Below the pieces are notes generated by a model, which saw only the letters and a list, made by a program, of their open reading frames with translations, had not been told where the DNA came from and did not search any database. A stretch of 64,000 nucleotides of DNA from Candidatus Magnetocorallium paracelense (GTDB lineage: Bacteria > Nitrospirota > Thermodesulfovibrionia > Thermodesulfovibrionales > Magnetobacteriaceae): positions 248,001 through 312,000 of the forward strand of contig JAREWP010000033.1 of the NCBI GenBank assembly GCA_029001845.1, in the 5' to 3' direction. The position numbers and the translations under genes are program-made. Positions 63,457 through 64,000 of this stretch are shown one piece after another. How positions within the stretch are numbered: the first letter of the stretch is position 1; every line of letters begins with the position of its first letter.

Positions 63457-64000
63457 ATGCTTTATTATATTGCAGATAAATTGGACAGAAAGGAGCGCCT
63501 TGACAGGGCGGACGCCCTTGCGCTTTTTGAGTGGGACGACATTTTTGCTCTTGGTGATATGGCCGAAGCAGCGGCTTTGCGTCACAATGGAGACAATGTC
63601 TACTTTGTGAGAAATCATCATATAAACCCTACAAATATCTGCCTTAACAGGTGCAGGTTCTGCGCTTTCAGCCGCTCTGAGGGAGAGGAGGGTGCATATG
63701 AGCTTTCGATCGAAGAAATACTCCATAAGATTGGAAAGCAATATACGGAGCTTCACATCGTTGGAGGTTTGCATCCGGAATGGTCTTTCGACTATTACCT
63801 GGAGCTGATTTCCTCGATAAAAGGAGCTTTCCCAAAAACGCATATAAAGGCCTTTACCGCCGTAGAGATAGATCATTTTTCAAATATAAGCGGATTCTCC
63901 TTAAAAGAGACCTTGACACAACTTAAAGACCATGGTCTGGACGCAATGCCCGGCGGTGGGGCGGAGATATTCTCCGAAGAAGTGAGAGAGAGGTTGTGCC
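63457..64000 (+). CDS. mqnE: aminofutalosine synthase MqnE (5' part; runs off the window)
   Basis: The first 181 codons of a radical SAM enzyme that joins 3-carboxyvinyl-oxybenzoate to an adenosyl group in the futalosine route to menaquinone. The sequence has FVRNHHINPTNICLNRCRFC with the cluster cysteines and CAFSR, then ELHIVGGLHPEWSFDYYLEL, IKAFTAVEIDHF and LDAMPGGGAEIFSEEV. These match MqnE rather than MqnC. The gene is cut by the window end, not broken. It indicates that the organism makes menaquinone by the futalosine pathway. Confidence 0.93.
   Translation, partial: MLYYIADKLDRKERLDRADALALFEWDDIFALGDMAEAAALRHNGDNVYFVRNHHINPTNICLNRCRFCAFSRSEGEEGAYELSIEEILHKIGKQYTELHIVGGLHPEWSFDYYLELISSIKGAFPKTHIKAFTAVEIDHFSNISGFSLKETLTQLKDHGLDAMPGGGAEIFSEEVRERLC

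Overview
The window reads as a piece of chromosome from an anaerobic, Gram-negative, sulfite- or sulfate-respiring bacterium. It carries dsrA, dsrB, dsrD and a dsrN-type amidotransferase, an outer-membrane efflux channel, and the start of mqnE from the futalosine route to menaquinone. Two-component, chemotaxis and c-di-GMP genes are common. The DsrA loop CCVGQARCE differs from the CLGQSRCE form I recall for classical Desulfovibrio-type enzymes, and DsrD argues for the reductive type. A Desulfobacterota or Nitrospirota relative fits, but no rRNA is present and I cannot fix the phylum.

1-11.3 kb: a five-gene minus-strand operon (916-10310) lies between two broken copies of one transposase. It encodes a DabA-type (DUF2309) zinc protein and four antiporter-like membrane subunits, one NuoL/DabB-like and three NuoM-like. 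This looks like an ion-driven inorganic-carbon uptake machine. One NuoM-like subunit has lost the key Glu and Lys of the proton channel. This operon is the most interesting system in the window.

11.5-21 kb: a small glycine-rich membrane protein behind tandem TATAAT repeats; a coiled-coil protein, histidine kinase and response regulator that probably act together; rubredoxin; and a GlcD-type flavoprotein overlapping smc.

21.5-32 kb: dsrAB-dsrD-dsrN, a double-receiver diguanylate cyclase, a tiny IPD-repeat protein, an M23 peptidase, an Amt ammonium channel and a B12-binding radical SAM protein.

32-42 kb: an accessory zone with a giant RHS/YD-repeat secreted protein, a HicA/HicB pair, a truncated patatin, and an efflux adaptor plus outer-membrane channel whose pump gene is missing.

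43-58 kb: a cysteine-rich repeat protein, a small lipoprotein with a TTG start, a large FHA protein of unknown role, a lone fliG, a histone-deacetylase-like hydrolase, an FGE-like lipoprotein, a chemoreceptor with two periplasmic CZB domains, a REC-PAS histidine kinase overlapping a TPR gene, and an iron-sulfur-flavoprotein-like gene.

58-64 kb: core genes dnaE, accA and the 5' part of mqnE.

Gaps between genes are full of short palindromic elements: a 181-bp MITE-like element (2 copies), a family of about 155 bp (6 full copies and 1 half copy) and several smaller families. Some sit exactly on gene ends.
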